A stretch of DNA of 64,000 nucleotides, from the NCBI GenBank assembly GCA_963921795.1, contig OY997643.1:18077195-18141194 (forward strand). The letters run 5' to 3'. Positions 42,765 through 52,029 of the stretch are shown piece by piece. A model generated the notes under the pieces. That model searched no databases. It was given only the letters and a program-made list of their open reading frames with translations, and was not told the origin of the DNA. The stretch comes from Nannobrachium achirus (lineage: Eukaryota; Chordata; Actinopteri; Myctophiformes; Myctophidae). Position 1 is the stretch's first letter, and every line of letters starts with the position of its first letter. Both the position numbers and the translations under genes were made by a program.

Positions 42765-43800
42765 GATTGATTGATGGAAGAATTTATGAGAAGTTTTCAA
42801 TAGGAAAAGGTACAGTTTCATGACGGTACAGTTCACTGGTACAAGGTCAACTTAAAGGAGATCCTAGTAAGCTTTACAGCTTATTTACACAGGAACCACT
42901 TTAAGGATCTCAGATAACATTGAAAGACAGACGGATACAGGGGTTGACACTAAGGTCTCAGAGGGACTTGCCCATCGGGCAAGTACAGGTCATGTTCTAC
43001 TTGCCCGAAGGTAATGCCCACTTGCCCGAAAAGTAAATCATCCATTATAAAATGATAGGTACGATTTTAATTACCACTCAATTTAACACTTATTTCTTTA
43101 CTTTCTGGGGCTGTGCGATAAAATGTCATACCTCAATACCTCCAAATCCAAATACCAAATACTTTAGCTATGATTGAATATGTCTATGGTTTCACACTTA
43201 TTTTATATTTTTAAATGTAGCAACAGTAAAAACAGCACATTATAGGTAAATAGTGTTCTTATTTTACATTCCACAGACCAGAAGACACAGCGCTCTGGCC
43301 AGGTGTTTAGACAGATATCTCGTGTTGTGTTTATAGACATTTGTGTCCCCTCTCAAATGAGCACTTGCCCTGTCGGGCAACCTGAAAGCCAACTTCACCT
43401 GCCCTGACGTTTTATTTACCTGCCGGGGGCAGGTGGGCAAGCCTTAGTGTCAATGCCTGCGGATAGAACATAGTATTTGAATATGATAATTTTAATGTTA
43501 AATCTACTTTGAACATGATAAGTGGAGCTGCCTCTGGTGTTGTGATCGTGGACATCCTTGACCTTTAGGAAGTAGTTTGTCAGGTACATGGGTATCTTGG
43601 AGGTGTAGTGTATCTTGTACACCAGGCCCATTGCAAGATGCTGTACTCTGTCAGCTACTTTGAGCCACCCCACGCTTTCGTGGTGATGATCGGCAAGGTG
43701 GGCCCGAGAAGGAAGACCAAGCACAACCCTAATTAGTTTGTTCTGGGCTGTTTGGAACTTTAACTTTGAGGCATTTGGGGCATACCGTATGGTATCGTGA
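42765..43800 (-). mobile_element. LINE 3' portion, split by a hAT-like MITE
   Basis: Read on the minus strand, about 43800-43500 encodes a recognisable LINE carboxy end: AQNKLIRVVLGLPSRAHL, then VGWLKVADRVQHLAMGLVYK, then HNTRGSSTYHVQSRF. After the MITE at 42938-43459 the 3' UTR continues to the GATTGATTGATGG tail at about 42765. This ties the (CAAT)n-tailed 3' UTR family to its coding part. The coding fragment ends about 170 bp upstream of the cstf1 start codon. Confidence 0.8.
42938..43459. mobile_element. hAT-like MITE inserted in the LINE
   Basis: Begins CAGGGGTTGACACTAAGG and ends CCTTAGTGTCAATGCCTG. CGGATA occurs on both sides, a partial target duplication. The interior repeats CTTGCCCG and GGGCAAG motifs in both orientations. 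Confidence 0.8.
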
Positions 43801-43970
43801 TGGTACCCATGATTGGCTGTTTTCGTAATTATCTGACTGCACTGATATTGTTTATGTCCTTTGTACAAGGATTCTTGTACCTCTGCTTATGTGGACATAA
43901 AGAAACATTTAAATGTGCGCTTGTTGCCGTGTTCCAGTTGCCAGTGTGTGTTAGCGACCCAGGAAGCAGG

Positions 43971-44139
43971 ATGTATCGACCCAAGCCCACGCTGAGGGAC
44001 CGGCAGCACCTGTACAGGCTGATCATCAGCCAGCTGCTGTACGACGGATACACCAACATCGCCAACAGCCTGATCAACGAGGTCAAACCGCCCACCGTGG
44101 TGTCGCCCTCCGAGCAGCTCATGCAGCTGGCCAAGACCG
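43971..44139 (+). CDS. cstf1: cstf1 coding exon 1
   Basis: Encodes residues 1-56 and the first base of codon 57, ending ACCG|GTATGG. A CAG about 35 bp upstream of the ATG could be a splice acceptor from a non-coding exon. An antisense LINE fragment ends about 170 bp upstream. Confidence 0.93.
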
Positions 44140-47100
44140 GTATGGATCTGCCCGCTATCTCTCTGCAGTCTGCACTGCTGTGGTTCACTTTTAGGCCTGT
44201 CACTATTATTACCAAATCGCCTAATTGCAATTATTATTTGAGATGATTACAATTATTTTTGCATAATCGTCATAATCGTTTCCATGTTGAAAAAAAAATC
44301 CCAAATTTATTCGGGACAACAAAAAAACAGGTGGTAAAATGTGCCGTTCCCAAACATCTTTGGGATATACACAGTATAACATGTTATATTTTAATCCTTA
44401 CTGTCCCGCACAGCGAAAATCCTCCACAGAGTTCCATTCATTGTGCTGCAAAAAAGCTGCTTTATCTAAAAAAGAAAAAAAAGTTTGGATTGCAGAGGAC
44501 CGCATTTTTTCCACAGCAAAAATAGTGCGACAATGGCTCGTTGCACGGTTGCACTCAGCAATGGTGCCTCCATGCTGAAGGTTGAAAAATGCGCCTGTGG
44601 AAGGAAATCACGCCAATCTACTGTTGGGATCACTTCAAAATAAAGGCACCTAATGGGTTAAGTGTCCCTTAAAAACTGTCTTCCAGGAATGGAGAACGAC
44701 GATGCGGCGGTGCAGTATGCCATCGGTCGCTCTGACAACGTGGCCCCCGGCGTGGGGATCGACCTGGAGTTCGACGCCGACGTCCAATCCATGTCGCCCG
44801 AGGCGTCCGAGTACGAGACGTGCTACGTGACGTCGCACAAGGGGCCGTGCCGCGTCGCCACATACAGCCGCGACGGACAGCTCATCGCCACCGGCTCCGC
44901 AGACGCCTCCATCAAGATCCTGGACACGGAGCGCATGCTGGCCAAGAGCGCCATGCCCATAGAGGTAGGACTTTACCATGCCCATAGAGGTAGGACTTTA
45001 CCATGCCCATATTAGGACTTTACCATACCCATAGAGGTAGGGCTTTAACATGACCATATTAGGACTTTACCATACCCATAGAGGTAGGACTTTACCATGA
45101 CCATATTAGGACTTTACCATGCCCATAGAGGTAGGACTTTACCATGCCCATATTAGGACTTTACCATGCCCATAGAGGTAGGACTTTACCATGCCCATAT
45201 TAGGACTTTACCATACCCATAGAGGTAGGACTTTACCATGCCCATATTAGGACTTTACCATGGTAGGACTTTACCATGCCCATATTAGGACTTTACCATG
45301 CCCATAGAGGTATAACTTTACCATGCCCATATTAGGACTTTACCATGCCCATAGAGGTAGGACTTGATAGGTACTGAAGATACAATAAATAGATAGATAG
45401 ATAGATGTTGGCTAAGAGCATGATGACCATCAAGGTAGGACTTTTTAGAGCAGTTCTTTTTTTTCTTTTGTTTTCTTTCAAGAACCCCAGTTTGGTATGA
45501 ATTCACCCATCAATTAGAGCCAACAATCTGCTCTATAGCAGTGATTGCAGTGATCACAAATGCATGCATATAGAGCTTTAGCGTTTTAACACAAACATCA
45601 CTACCAGGAAAGCATCTGTGTCATTTTAGATTTTGTATTGTTTATTTTAAAATAGCACATACACGCTCACAGCTTTTATATCAGCTATTTTTGAAGAATC
45701 TTGAATGTGTGAGAACTACTGATTAAGGCGCCGTCTACATGAATATGGATCTTTTTCTAATCGCACATTTTGTTGTGCGAGTGGGGCTTACAGCCATGTG
45801 AAGCTGGAGATTTCGGCCAATAAACCAGATCTTTTTGTAATCGGATAAACAAGTGAAGATAAAAATAAACGATTCAGTGGATCTGTGTAGGCATGGATTT
45901 CTTTAGACCTAGATATTTCTGTCGTGTGGACCTAGATATTTTTCTATGCGGATATACGAAAATCAGAGTTTATAAAAATATCCAGATTAGTTTAACCTTG
46001 GTCTTAGAAGGCATTATAAAATCGACCTCAGGTCTCAAAGCAGTGGCCTGTGTGTGCACACGCGTGTGTGTGTGTGTGTGTTCTGTTTTTCTCCGTCCAG
46101 GTGATGATGAACGAGACGGCCCAGCAGAACATGGAGAACCACCCAGTGATCCGCACGCTGTACGACCACGTGGACGAGGTGACCTGCCTGGCCTTCCACC
46201 CCACAGAGCAGATCCTGGCCTCAGGGTCCCGGGACTACACCCTCAAACTGTTTGATTACTCCAAGCCCTCCGCCAAGAGAGCCTTCAAACACGTACAGGT
46301 ATGGGACTACACCATCAAACACGTACAGGTATGGGACTACACCCTCAAACACGTACATGGATGGGACTACACCCTCAAACACGTACAGGTATGGGACTAC
46401 ACCCTCAAACACGTACAGGTATGGGACTACACCCTCAAACACGTACAGGTATGGGACTACACCCTCAAACTGTTTGATTACTCCAAACCCTCTGCCAAGA
46501 GGGCCTTCAAACATTTACAGGTCAGGATCGAACCATATGAAGATTTCATGTCACGACGACTCACGATTATTGTGACCAAAGAAATTGTGATTTATGATGT
46601 TATCGCGATAATCAAAATATTACCCCAACATCCATTCAGAACATTTGTCAAAAAAATAGCTGATCTACAAGCTCACAACGCGCCGCATTGTGACCTTGTA
46701 GATCGGATATTTATTTGGAAAAAATATTTTTGGTAGATTGTGAAAAAAATGGCAGTATGCAAACATGATTGACATAATCACATTTTGCCCTCTTATGGGT
46801 GTCTGCCATCATTGCATTAATGGTACCCAAGGAAGGCTATTGGCTGCCAACGGTCACGTGCAACCGCAGGGATATTTGATGCAGATGGGAACCATAAAGC
46901 ATTTGTGACAATGTTCATTAAGGTAAGAATCTGAAATGTAAAGTTCAGGGGAAATTAATGAGGTCCAATGGAGAACATATTAGCCGGGGGGGAAACGGCA
47001 AAACTAGCGGTAGGAACACTTAGGGTTTGTTTCATGTTAAATCTGGAGAACTCGACCCCTGGTAGCAACATGTATTTTTCAGAAAACTGTTAGTATTTAG

Positions 47101-48151
47101 AAGACATGTTTAGAATCATAGCTCAGGTTGTAATGGCTTGACGTTTTATGATTGATTTCCAGGAAGCAGAGATGCTGCGTGCCATCTCCTTCCACCCGTC
47201 GGGTGACTTCCTGCTGGTGGGCACCCAGCACCCCACGCTGCGCCTGTACGACGTCAACACCTTCCAGTGCTTCGTGTCCTGCAACCCCTTAGACCAGCAC
47301 ACTGACACCATCAGCGGCGTGGCATACAACCCCAGGTAATAACCCCAACCCTGACCCCAACACCTACCCTAACACTAACCCCAACCCTAACCCCCTGAGA
47401 CCAGCACACCGACACCATCAGCGGAGTGGCATACAACCCCAGGTTAGTCTAACCCTAACCCCCTTACAGGCTTCCCACGGTCATGAAATTCCTGGAAATA
47501 TTTTGAAATTAGAAAAATATTTTTCCAGTACTGGAAAAGTTTTGGAATTGATCAAGGGTCCTGGAAGGTCCTGGAAAAAATATCTATGCATTGTCTTTGG
47601 TTATTGATTTTGTTAATACCTCTGAGATTACAAATTAAACATTGGCCAAATTGTCAAATATTAGAGGCAGAAATTGTGAAAATAGCAGATCTACATGCTG
47701 CGAGGCGTTGTGAGCATGTAGATCTGCTATTTTCACAATAGAACCGTGTTATACAAAATCCCTCAACTCTTAGTGCTCGTCAGGGTGGGGGGTCCCCAGT
47801 TCAAATATGATTATTTCAGGGGTCACGGCCTGAAAAGGTTGAGAACCACTGGCATACTCAACCTGTCTTTGGGCATTGCACATAGGAGTAAGCGACTCGT
47901 TATTGAGCTGAATTATTGTTACTAGTCCTTACCCGTTCAAAGATATGAGCTCCGAAATGATGTGCAGTGTGTGGGTTATGGGGTGTTCACTGTACACACA
48001 GTATATGAGGGATGGAAAGTAACTTTCTGGTGCTTGCATGATAATATGTAGGAGCATCAATGTAAGAAATACCCGTTTCGTTTAAAGGCTACAGAGATAC
48101 TGTGTACCGATCTACATGACAACATCTGTAGATCGCCCCCCGCCCGCCCAA

Positions 48152-48209
<58 letters not shown>

Positions 48210-50705
48210 CTGGTTAAACATGTTGCCCCATGCTAGATGCAGAATAGATATGCCTCATGCTAGATGCAGAATAGATAGTAGTTACACCATAAAAATGCTA
48301 ATATACAGCATATGATTTGTGAAAGTGACAAACGGGCTTCACAGTTATGTCAGGTGTGTTCATATGCTAATGGTGATGCGATTTCAGATCAATTGCTCCA
48401 GCCACTGAGGAGAAACGCTGTGACAGACAGACAGACAGACACTCACTCAGACAGACATTCGCAAAATTATAGTATAGATATAGTCCTGGAAATCGGGTTA
48501 AATATTCTGGAAAAGTTTTGGAAAAGATGTGTGGGAACCCTGCAACAGCTACGTGACGTGTTTTCTCCCTGTCCTGGCAGTGCCAACAGCTACGTGACGT
48601 GCAGTAAGGATGGCAGCATCAAGCTGTGGGACGGCGTCTCCAACCGCTGCGTCTCCACCTTCGACAAGGCCCACGACGGCAACGAGGTCTGCTCCGCCAT
48701 CTTCTCCAAGAACTCCAAGTACATCCTGTCCAGCGGCAAGGACTCCGTGGTCAAGCTGTGGGAGATCTCCACCGGACGCACTCTGGTCAAATACACCGGT
48801 GAGTAGGATGGGCAATATAATCCATATTAGGGATGCGGTATCGGTACTCGCAGTATCGGTACTCGCCCCGATACCGGCCTATTTTGCTGTACTCGTACTT
48901 GTCTGATATTGCTCACGGCAGCGCCAGATACCATTTTGTTTCATAAATCTGTTGGCAACAACATATCAAAAGTCCTAAGACACATTGTTGTGTGTGTTAG
49001 TTCAACTAACAGTGTTTTCACCTTCTCTCACTCTAGGCATGACAACATAATTATTTAAAGCATTTTATTTTGGAGCGCCACACAAAATTTACAGAAACAT
49101 AACTTACAGTATTGGTATTCGGTATCGGCAAGTACTCAAATTAAAAGTGGTATTCGGGACATCCCTGATCCATTTGGCAATATTTTATTTCCCAATACTG
49201 TATCGATACTTCAGGCTGTAGTAGCTTATCGCAATACTTTTGGAGCAAAAGAAATCTGTTCCCAGTTTATAGAAACAAATGGTAGAAGTCCAGTCCTGAC
49301 ACTCCACTGCTGTTCAGTACATGAAAATGGAAAGTTTTAATGAAATCAAAATGATTTTTACTCATGCATGCATATTATTAGACTACCCAGTCTCATTCAG
49401 CTATTCTCTGCGAATTACATTTTATTGACTATATCTATTATTATTTTTTTATTTAGACCGGAGGCTGATAATCAAAACACATCAGAGAGACTAAAATAAG
49501 AGTTTTCTGAAAATAATTGTCAACGTTGTCTCAGGGAAATGTCTCAGCCAGGCCTGTAATTTTGTATAATATGTCGGGACTACTACTATGATGGTATTTA
49601 CAATCTGATCCATGCTCAGCCCTGCACCAGTCAAAGTCACTGGATTGGTTTAAAGATTAACGACTCAGGGGACCTAAGAATTCATAATCGCAAAAAAAGA
49701 CACTGGTGGCGTAACATTTGCCAAAACATAGCCGATCTACAAGCTCGCAGCGCGTCGCAGCGCGTTGTGAGCTTGTAGATCTGCTATTTTTTGGCAAATG
49801 TTACGCTCCAGGATAATGGATTTTGATTATCGTGATAATATCATAAAATCGCGATTTCTTTTGTCACAATAATGGTGATATGACATTTTCATATCGTCCC
49901 ATCCCTATCTGTGTGGTTCCTCAATGTGTTAACCTATTTTGAACGGGTACACATTATTGTGTAAATCATTATTTTATTCGTTAACTATTGAAAAATAGCA
50001 GATATACAAGCTCGCAGCGCGGCACTCGGTGCGCACTCGAGGAGCGCAAAGAAAAGGTCCTTTTCACTTAACTGGAACTCAGTTAGTCTGTTCTTGAGAG
50101 ACTACTATGTCAGTGGTTCTCAAACCTTTTCATGTGAAGGACCCCCAAAATGATATGTATTTGGCCACGGACCCCCATCTCAAAATATTTCGTTCCAGGG
50201 ACCTCCCAGAAGCAAAATTTGAGTTACAAACGTTCGCTTTGAAAATACATATAGTCAAAGATTTGCACACATTTTCACGACTTTTTCAAAAATAGCAGAT
50301 CTACAAGCTCGCAGCGCGGCACTCGGTGCCGCGCTGTGAGCTTGTATATCTGCTATTTTTCACTGGTTAAAGCATTCAATAACTGCTCTGTGTGGTTCCT
50401 CAGTGTCTTAATGAAGTATGTTTGCTGCTCTGTGTGGTTCCTCAGGCGCGGGGCTGAGCGGGCGGCAGATGCACCGCACGCAGGGCGTGTTCAACCACAC
50501 GGAGGACTACGTGCTGCTGCCCGACGAGCGCACCATCTCCCTGTGCTGCTGGGACAGCCGCTCCGCCGAGCGCAAGAACCTGCTGAGCCTGGGACACAAC
50601 AACATCGTGCGCTGCATCGTGCACTCGCCCACCAACCCCGGCTTCATGACCTGCAGCGACGACTTCAGGGCCCGCTTCTGGTACCGACGCACCACCACCG
50701 ACTGA
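43971..50705 (+). CDS. cstf1: Cleavage stimulation factor subunit 1 (CstF-50)
   Basis: CstF-50 is the WD40 subunit of the cleavage stimulation factor, which binds the GU-rich element downstream of poly(A) sites and promotes mRNA 3'-end cleavage in the nucleus. Six exons join as 43971-44139, 44687-44964, 46101-46298, 47163-47335, 48581-48798 and 50446-50705: 1296 nt, 431 residues plus stop, the same length as the human protein. All introns are GT/AG and all phases agree. The amino end ([17 protein letters not shown]) is the homodimerisation region. From about residue 100 come WD40 repeats, with typical blades such as [18 protein letters not shown] and [18 protein letters not shown]. The protein ends FWYRRTTTD. 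The start codon is chosen by family alignment; the frame is open further upstream by chance. Exon and intron ends show unusual local duplications, listed separately. Confidence 0.97.
44687..44964 (+). CDS. cstf1: cstf1 coding exon 2
   Basis: Acceptor CTGTCTTCCAG|GA and donor ATAGAG|GTAGGA. Encodes residues 57-149, from [17 protein letters not shown] through the first WD40 blade to AKSAMPIE. The donor sequence starts a tandem repeat that fills the first 400 bp of the intron. Confidence 0.96.
44951..45370 (+). repeat. Minisatellite seeded by the exon 2 splice donor
   Basis: The unit is the last exon bases plus the first intron bases (CCATGCCCATAGAG|GTAGGACTTTA, 25 bp). It alternates with a 22 bp form lacking the donor (CCCATATTAGGACTTTA). 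About eight further GAG|GTAGG-type sites follow the true donor at 44964, starting at 44989. Confidence 0.9.
45404..45445 (+). repeat. Diverged copy of the end of cstf1 exon 2
   Basis: ATGTTGGCTAAGAGC ... CAAG|GTAGGACTTT parallels ATGCTGGCCAAGAGC ... AGAG|GTAGGACTTT at the true exon end, including the donor. It lies beyond a short (GATA)n run at the far end of the minisatellite. Confidence 0.75.
45446..46100. other. cstf1 intron 2, right part
   Basis: Contains a degenerate palindrome of the AATAGC family (about 45655-45700) and a short (TG)n run before the acceptor CTCCGTCCAG. No exon seen. Confidence 0.5.
46101..46298 (+). CDS. cstf1: cstf1 coding exon 3 (possibly longer)
   Basis: Acceptor TTTCTCCGTCCAG|GTGATG. 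Encodes residues 150-215, from [18 protein letters not shown] through WD40 blade [20 protein letters not shown] to VQ. The donor at 46298 (TACAG|GTATGG) reproduces the family length. Further in-frame donors follow, the last at 46520; using that one would add 74 residues with the frame intact. Confidence 0.92.
46291..46452 (+). repeat. 30 bp in-frame array of splice donors in cstf1
   Basis: Five or so copies of a 30 bp unit (GTATGGGACTACACC ... AAACACGTACAG) follow the exon 3 donor. Each unit encodes [10 protein letters not shown] in the exon frame, and all but one (TACATGGATGG) offer CAG|GTATGG. Confidence 0.95.
46453..46520 (+). repeat. cstf1: Second copy of the last 68 bases of cstf1 exon 3
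   Basis: Matches 46231-46298 with five substitutions. Four are silent in the exon frame (AAG/AAA, TCC/TCT, AGA/AGG, CAC/CAT) and one is Val to Leu. It is followed by a usable donor, CAG|GTCAGG, and lies in the same frame as exon 3. Confidence 0.92.
46524..46740. mobile_element. Fragment of the ATCG-rich MITE family E
   Basis: GTGACCAAAGAAATTGTGAT and TTATCGCGATAATCAAAAT match family E at 55539-55958, and the palindrome lies at 46647-46715. It abuts the duplicated exon 3 tail. Confidence 0.65.
47163..47335 (+). CDS. cstf1: cstf1 coding exon 4
   Basis: Acceptor TTGATTTCCAG|GAAGC and donor CCCCAG|GTAAT. Encodes residues 216-273 ([20 protein letters not shown] ... SGVAYNP) and two bases of the next codon. 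The last 45 bases are repeated in the intron. Confidence 0.96.
47336..47465 (+). repeat. Copy of the exon 4 end with C-rich telomere-like filler
   Basis: 47398-47442 repeats the final 45 bases of exon 4 with two differences, both silent in the exon frame (ACT/ACC and GGC/GGA), and is followed by another donor-like CAG|GTTAG. Between the copies are irregular CCCTAACC/CCCCAACC repeats. Confidence 0.9.
47467..48540. mobile_element. Composite MITE filling most of cstf1 intron 4
   Basis: The left part (CAGGCTTCCCACGGTCATG) and right end (GTGTGGGAACCCTG) look like inverted termini of one element. Inside are a family D segment with a palindrome (47673-47739) ending GGTTGAGAACCACTGG at 47852, and a (CA)n array at 48155-48207. 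The right end touches the duplicated head of exon 5. Confidence 0.6.
48155..48207. repeat. (CA)n microsatellite
   Basis: About 50 bp of CA repeats in cstf1 intron 4. Confidence 0.95.
48541..48560 (+). repeat. Copy of the head of cstf1 exon 5
   Basis: TGCAACAGCTACGTGACGTG repeats the first 21 bases of exon 5 (48581-48601) with one base missing. It lies 20 bp upstream of the true acceptor GTCCTGGCAG. Confidence 0.9.
48581..48798 (+). CDS. cstf1: cstf1 coding exon 5
   Basis: Acceptor CCTGTCCTGGCAG|TG and donor CACCG|GTGAGT. Encodes residues from [20 protein letters not shown] to [11 protein letters not shown], two WD40 blades with their terminal LWD/LWE motifs. Confidence 0.97.
48799..50382. 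other. cstf1 intron 5, MITE-rich
   Basis: About 49640-49907 is a family E element (CGTCCCATCCCT end) with a palindrome at 49712-49802. About 49985-50395 is family C with a half palindrome, CAGTGGTTCTCAAACC at 50112 and a full palindrome at 50287-50360. About 48830-49170 has ATCGGTACTCG-type repeats common in fish MITEs. Confidence 0.6.
50383..50445 (+). repeat. Duplicated acceptor of cstf1 exon 6
   Basis: The 21 bases CTGCTCTGTGTGGTTCCTCAG, less the first, occur at 50383-50403 and again at 50425-50445, the real acceptor. A weaker third copy (TCTGTGTGGTTCCTCAATG) is at 49909. Both near copies end in CAG. Confidence 0.85.
50446..50705 (+). CDS. cstf1: cstf1 coding exon 6 (last)
   Basis: Encodes residues 346-431, from [17 protein letters not shown] to the carboxy end FWYRRTTTD and TGA at 50703-50705. 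GC-rich like the other cstf1 exons. I see no clear AATAAA within 1 kb; the 3' UTR begins in repeat sequence. Confidence 0.97.
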
Positions 50706-50800
50706 GGGCTCCCCAAACCCCCAGGGGGGTACAAACGGAACCAAGCGGACCCCCTTGACGGGGGGTACGTTTGGTTCCATTTGTGCCCTCTCAGAGTTAA
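50706..50800. repeat. Palindrome directly after the cstf1 stop codon
   Basis: GTACAAACGGAACCAAGCGG pairs with the inverted ACGTTTGGTTCCATTTGTGC after a C/G-rich loop. It belongs to the same palindrome type as 41706-41786, so the start of the 3' UTR is MITE-derived. Confidence 0.7.
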
Positions 50801-51189
50801 TGGTTGTCCTTGAAATGGTAAAAACGTTTTGAGAAAGCCTACCGGTATAAAGTGATTGTAAAGCAATGACGTGAAAGTCCACTTTATACCGGCACTCTGA
50901 CAGTTGTGATGACATCGGTTCTGGAAGCGGTTCCAAAAATGAGTTGGAAACCGGTTCAGTTTTTTTTATTTCTTTCGATGTTGGGTTCCGGTTTCTTTTT
51001 TTCGGATCCCAACCGTGACAGATATCCCACCCACAGCCACAGACTGATGTGACACCCACCACCCACCCATCAAACCCTACATAACCATCCGGATGTATTT
51101 GGCTGCAGATCTCCCATCTGAAAGGATTTTGTGGCCCGGGGTTCCCATATCCGAGATTTGAGTTTTTTTCTTTTTTAATTCTTTGATTG

Positions 51190-51260
51190 AGATTCTTTGA
51201 AATGAGCAGATCTACAAGCTCACAACGCATCGCTTCAATCTGCCATTTTCAATGATCTAA
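51190..51260. repeat. Palindrome of the AATAGCAGATCTACAAG family, eroded
   Basis: GAGCAGATCTACAAGCTCAC is followed by a shortened right arm (AATCTGCCATTTTC) at 51206-51255. Confidence 0.55.
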
Positions 51261-51593
51261 TGTGCAGTTACATGAGGTTCAAGTGGACCACGCCAAGGAC
51301 CCCCGGGGGTCCCCCAGGAACCCCACTTTGTGAGCCAGTCAGTGCACTACTCCTCCTTTCCATGTGTCACACGCTTACTACAGCTGTCCATGATCTCCAG
51401 AGCTGCAAGCCCTAACGTTTTCTAATGTCCAACCTGCTGGGATTTGACCCTTTTTGCAGCGTGGGAGAAAACATTTCTACTACTGAGGGTCTAACGCAGG
51501 GCGACCACTGGAAACCTTGTATGACCCAAACCGTTGGTTAATTTATCATTTTAAAAATGATTCAACGTAGTGAAAATAGCTAATCTACAAGCA

Positions 51594-51594
<1 letters not shown>

Positions 51595-51627
<33 letters not shown>

Positions 51628-52020
51628 TAACCTTTATTAATCACATAGTTTTAAAAAAGCACTTTTCTAAAATGCAGTGAAATGTATACAGGTCAGCCCA
51701 ACAGATAGTAATCAATACAACAAGACAGCAGGACTTGACTAAGAAGATAAGATAATACAAATAATCAACCGCTAAAACGTTACTTCATTATCAGTCCACA
51801 GTTCATAAAAATGTCCATTTAGGTGTCCAAATAGATTAAGTCATGTCCATGTATGGAGGTGTGTGTGCGCGTGCATGCGTGCGCGTCTGCCCCTCCTCAC
51901 GTGCATACCTAAGTGCGTGAGAGTCTCTGGTGTCTTTCAAGGTCCATGTCGTCGTTCAGAATCCGAATGGCGTGAGGATGGAAACCCTTTCTATGTCTTT
52001 CCAGACTAGCCTTAATTTTA
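51595..52020 (-). mobile_element. (CAAT)n-tailed non-LTR fragment
   Basis: CAATCAATCAATCAATCAAT followed by TAACCTTTATTAATCAC looks like the tail and 3' end of an inverted LINE. About 51930-52020 (GTCCATGTCGTCGTTCAG, GAATGGCGTGAGGATGGAAA) may be its coding remnant. The family is uncertain. Confidence 0.45.
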
Positions 52021-52029
52021 GGCATAGAA

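Noticed and set aside
43797..43970. Amino-terminal extension of cstf1 from an upstream in-frame ATG
   Set aside because: The extension is antisense LINE sequence and unlike the family; the known proteins start at the Met at 43971.
44259..44640. A transposase gene in cstf1 intron 1
   Set aside because: Some frames look vaguely protein-like, but there is no recognisable motif and stops are frequent; at most an old fragment.
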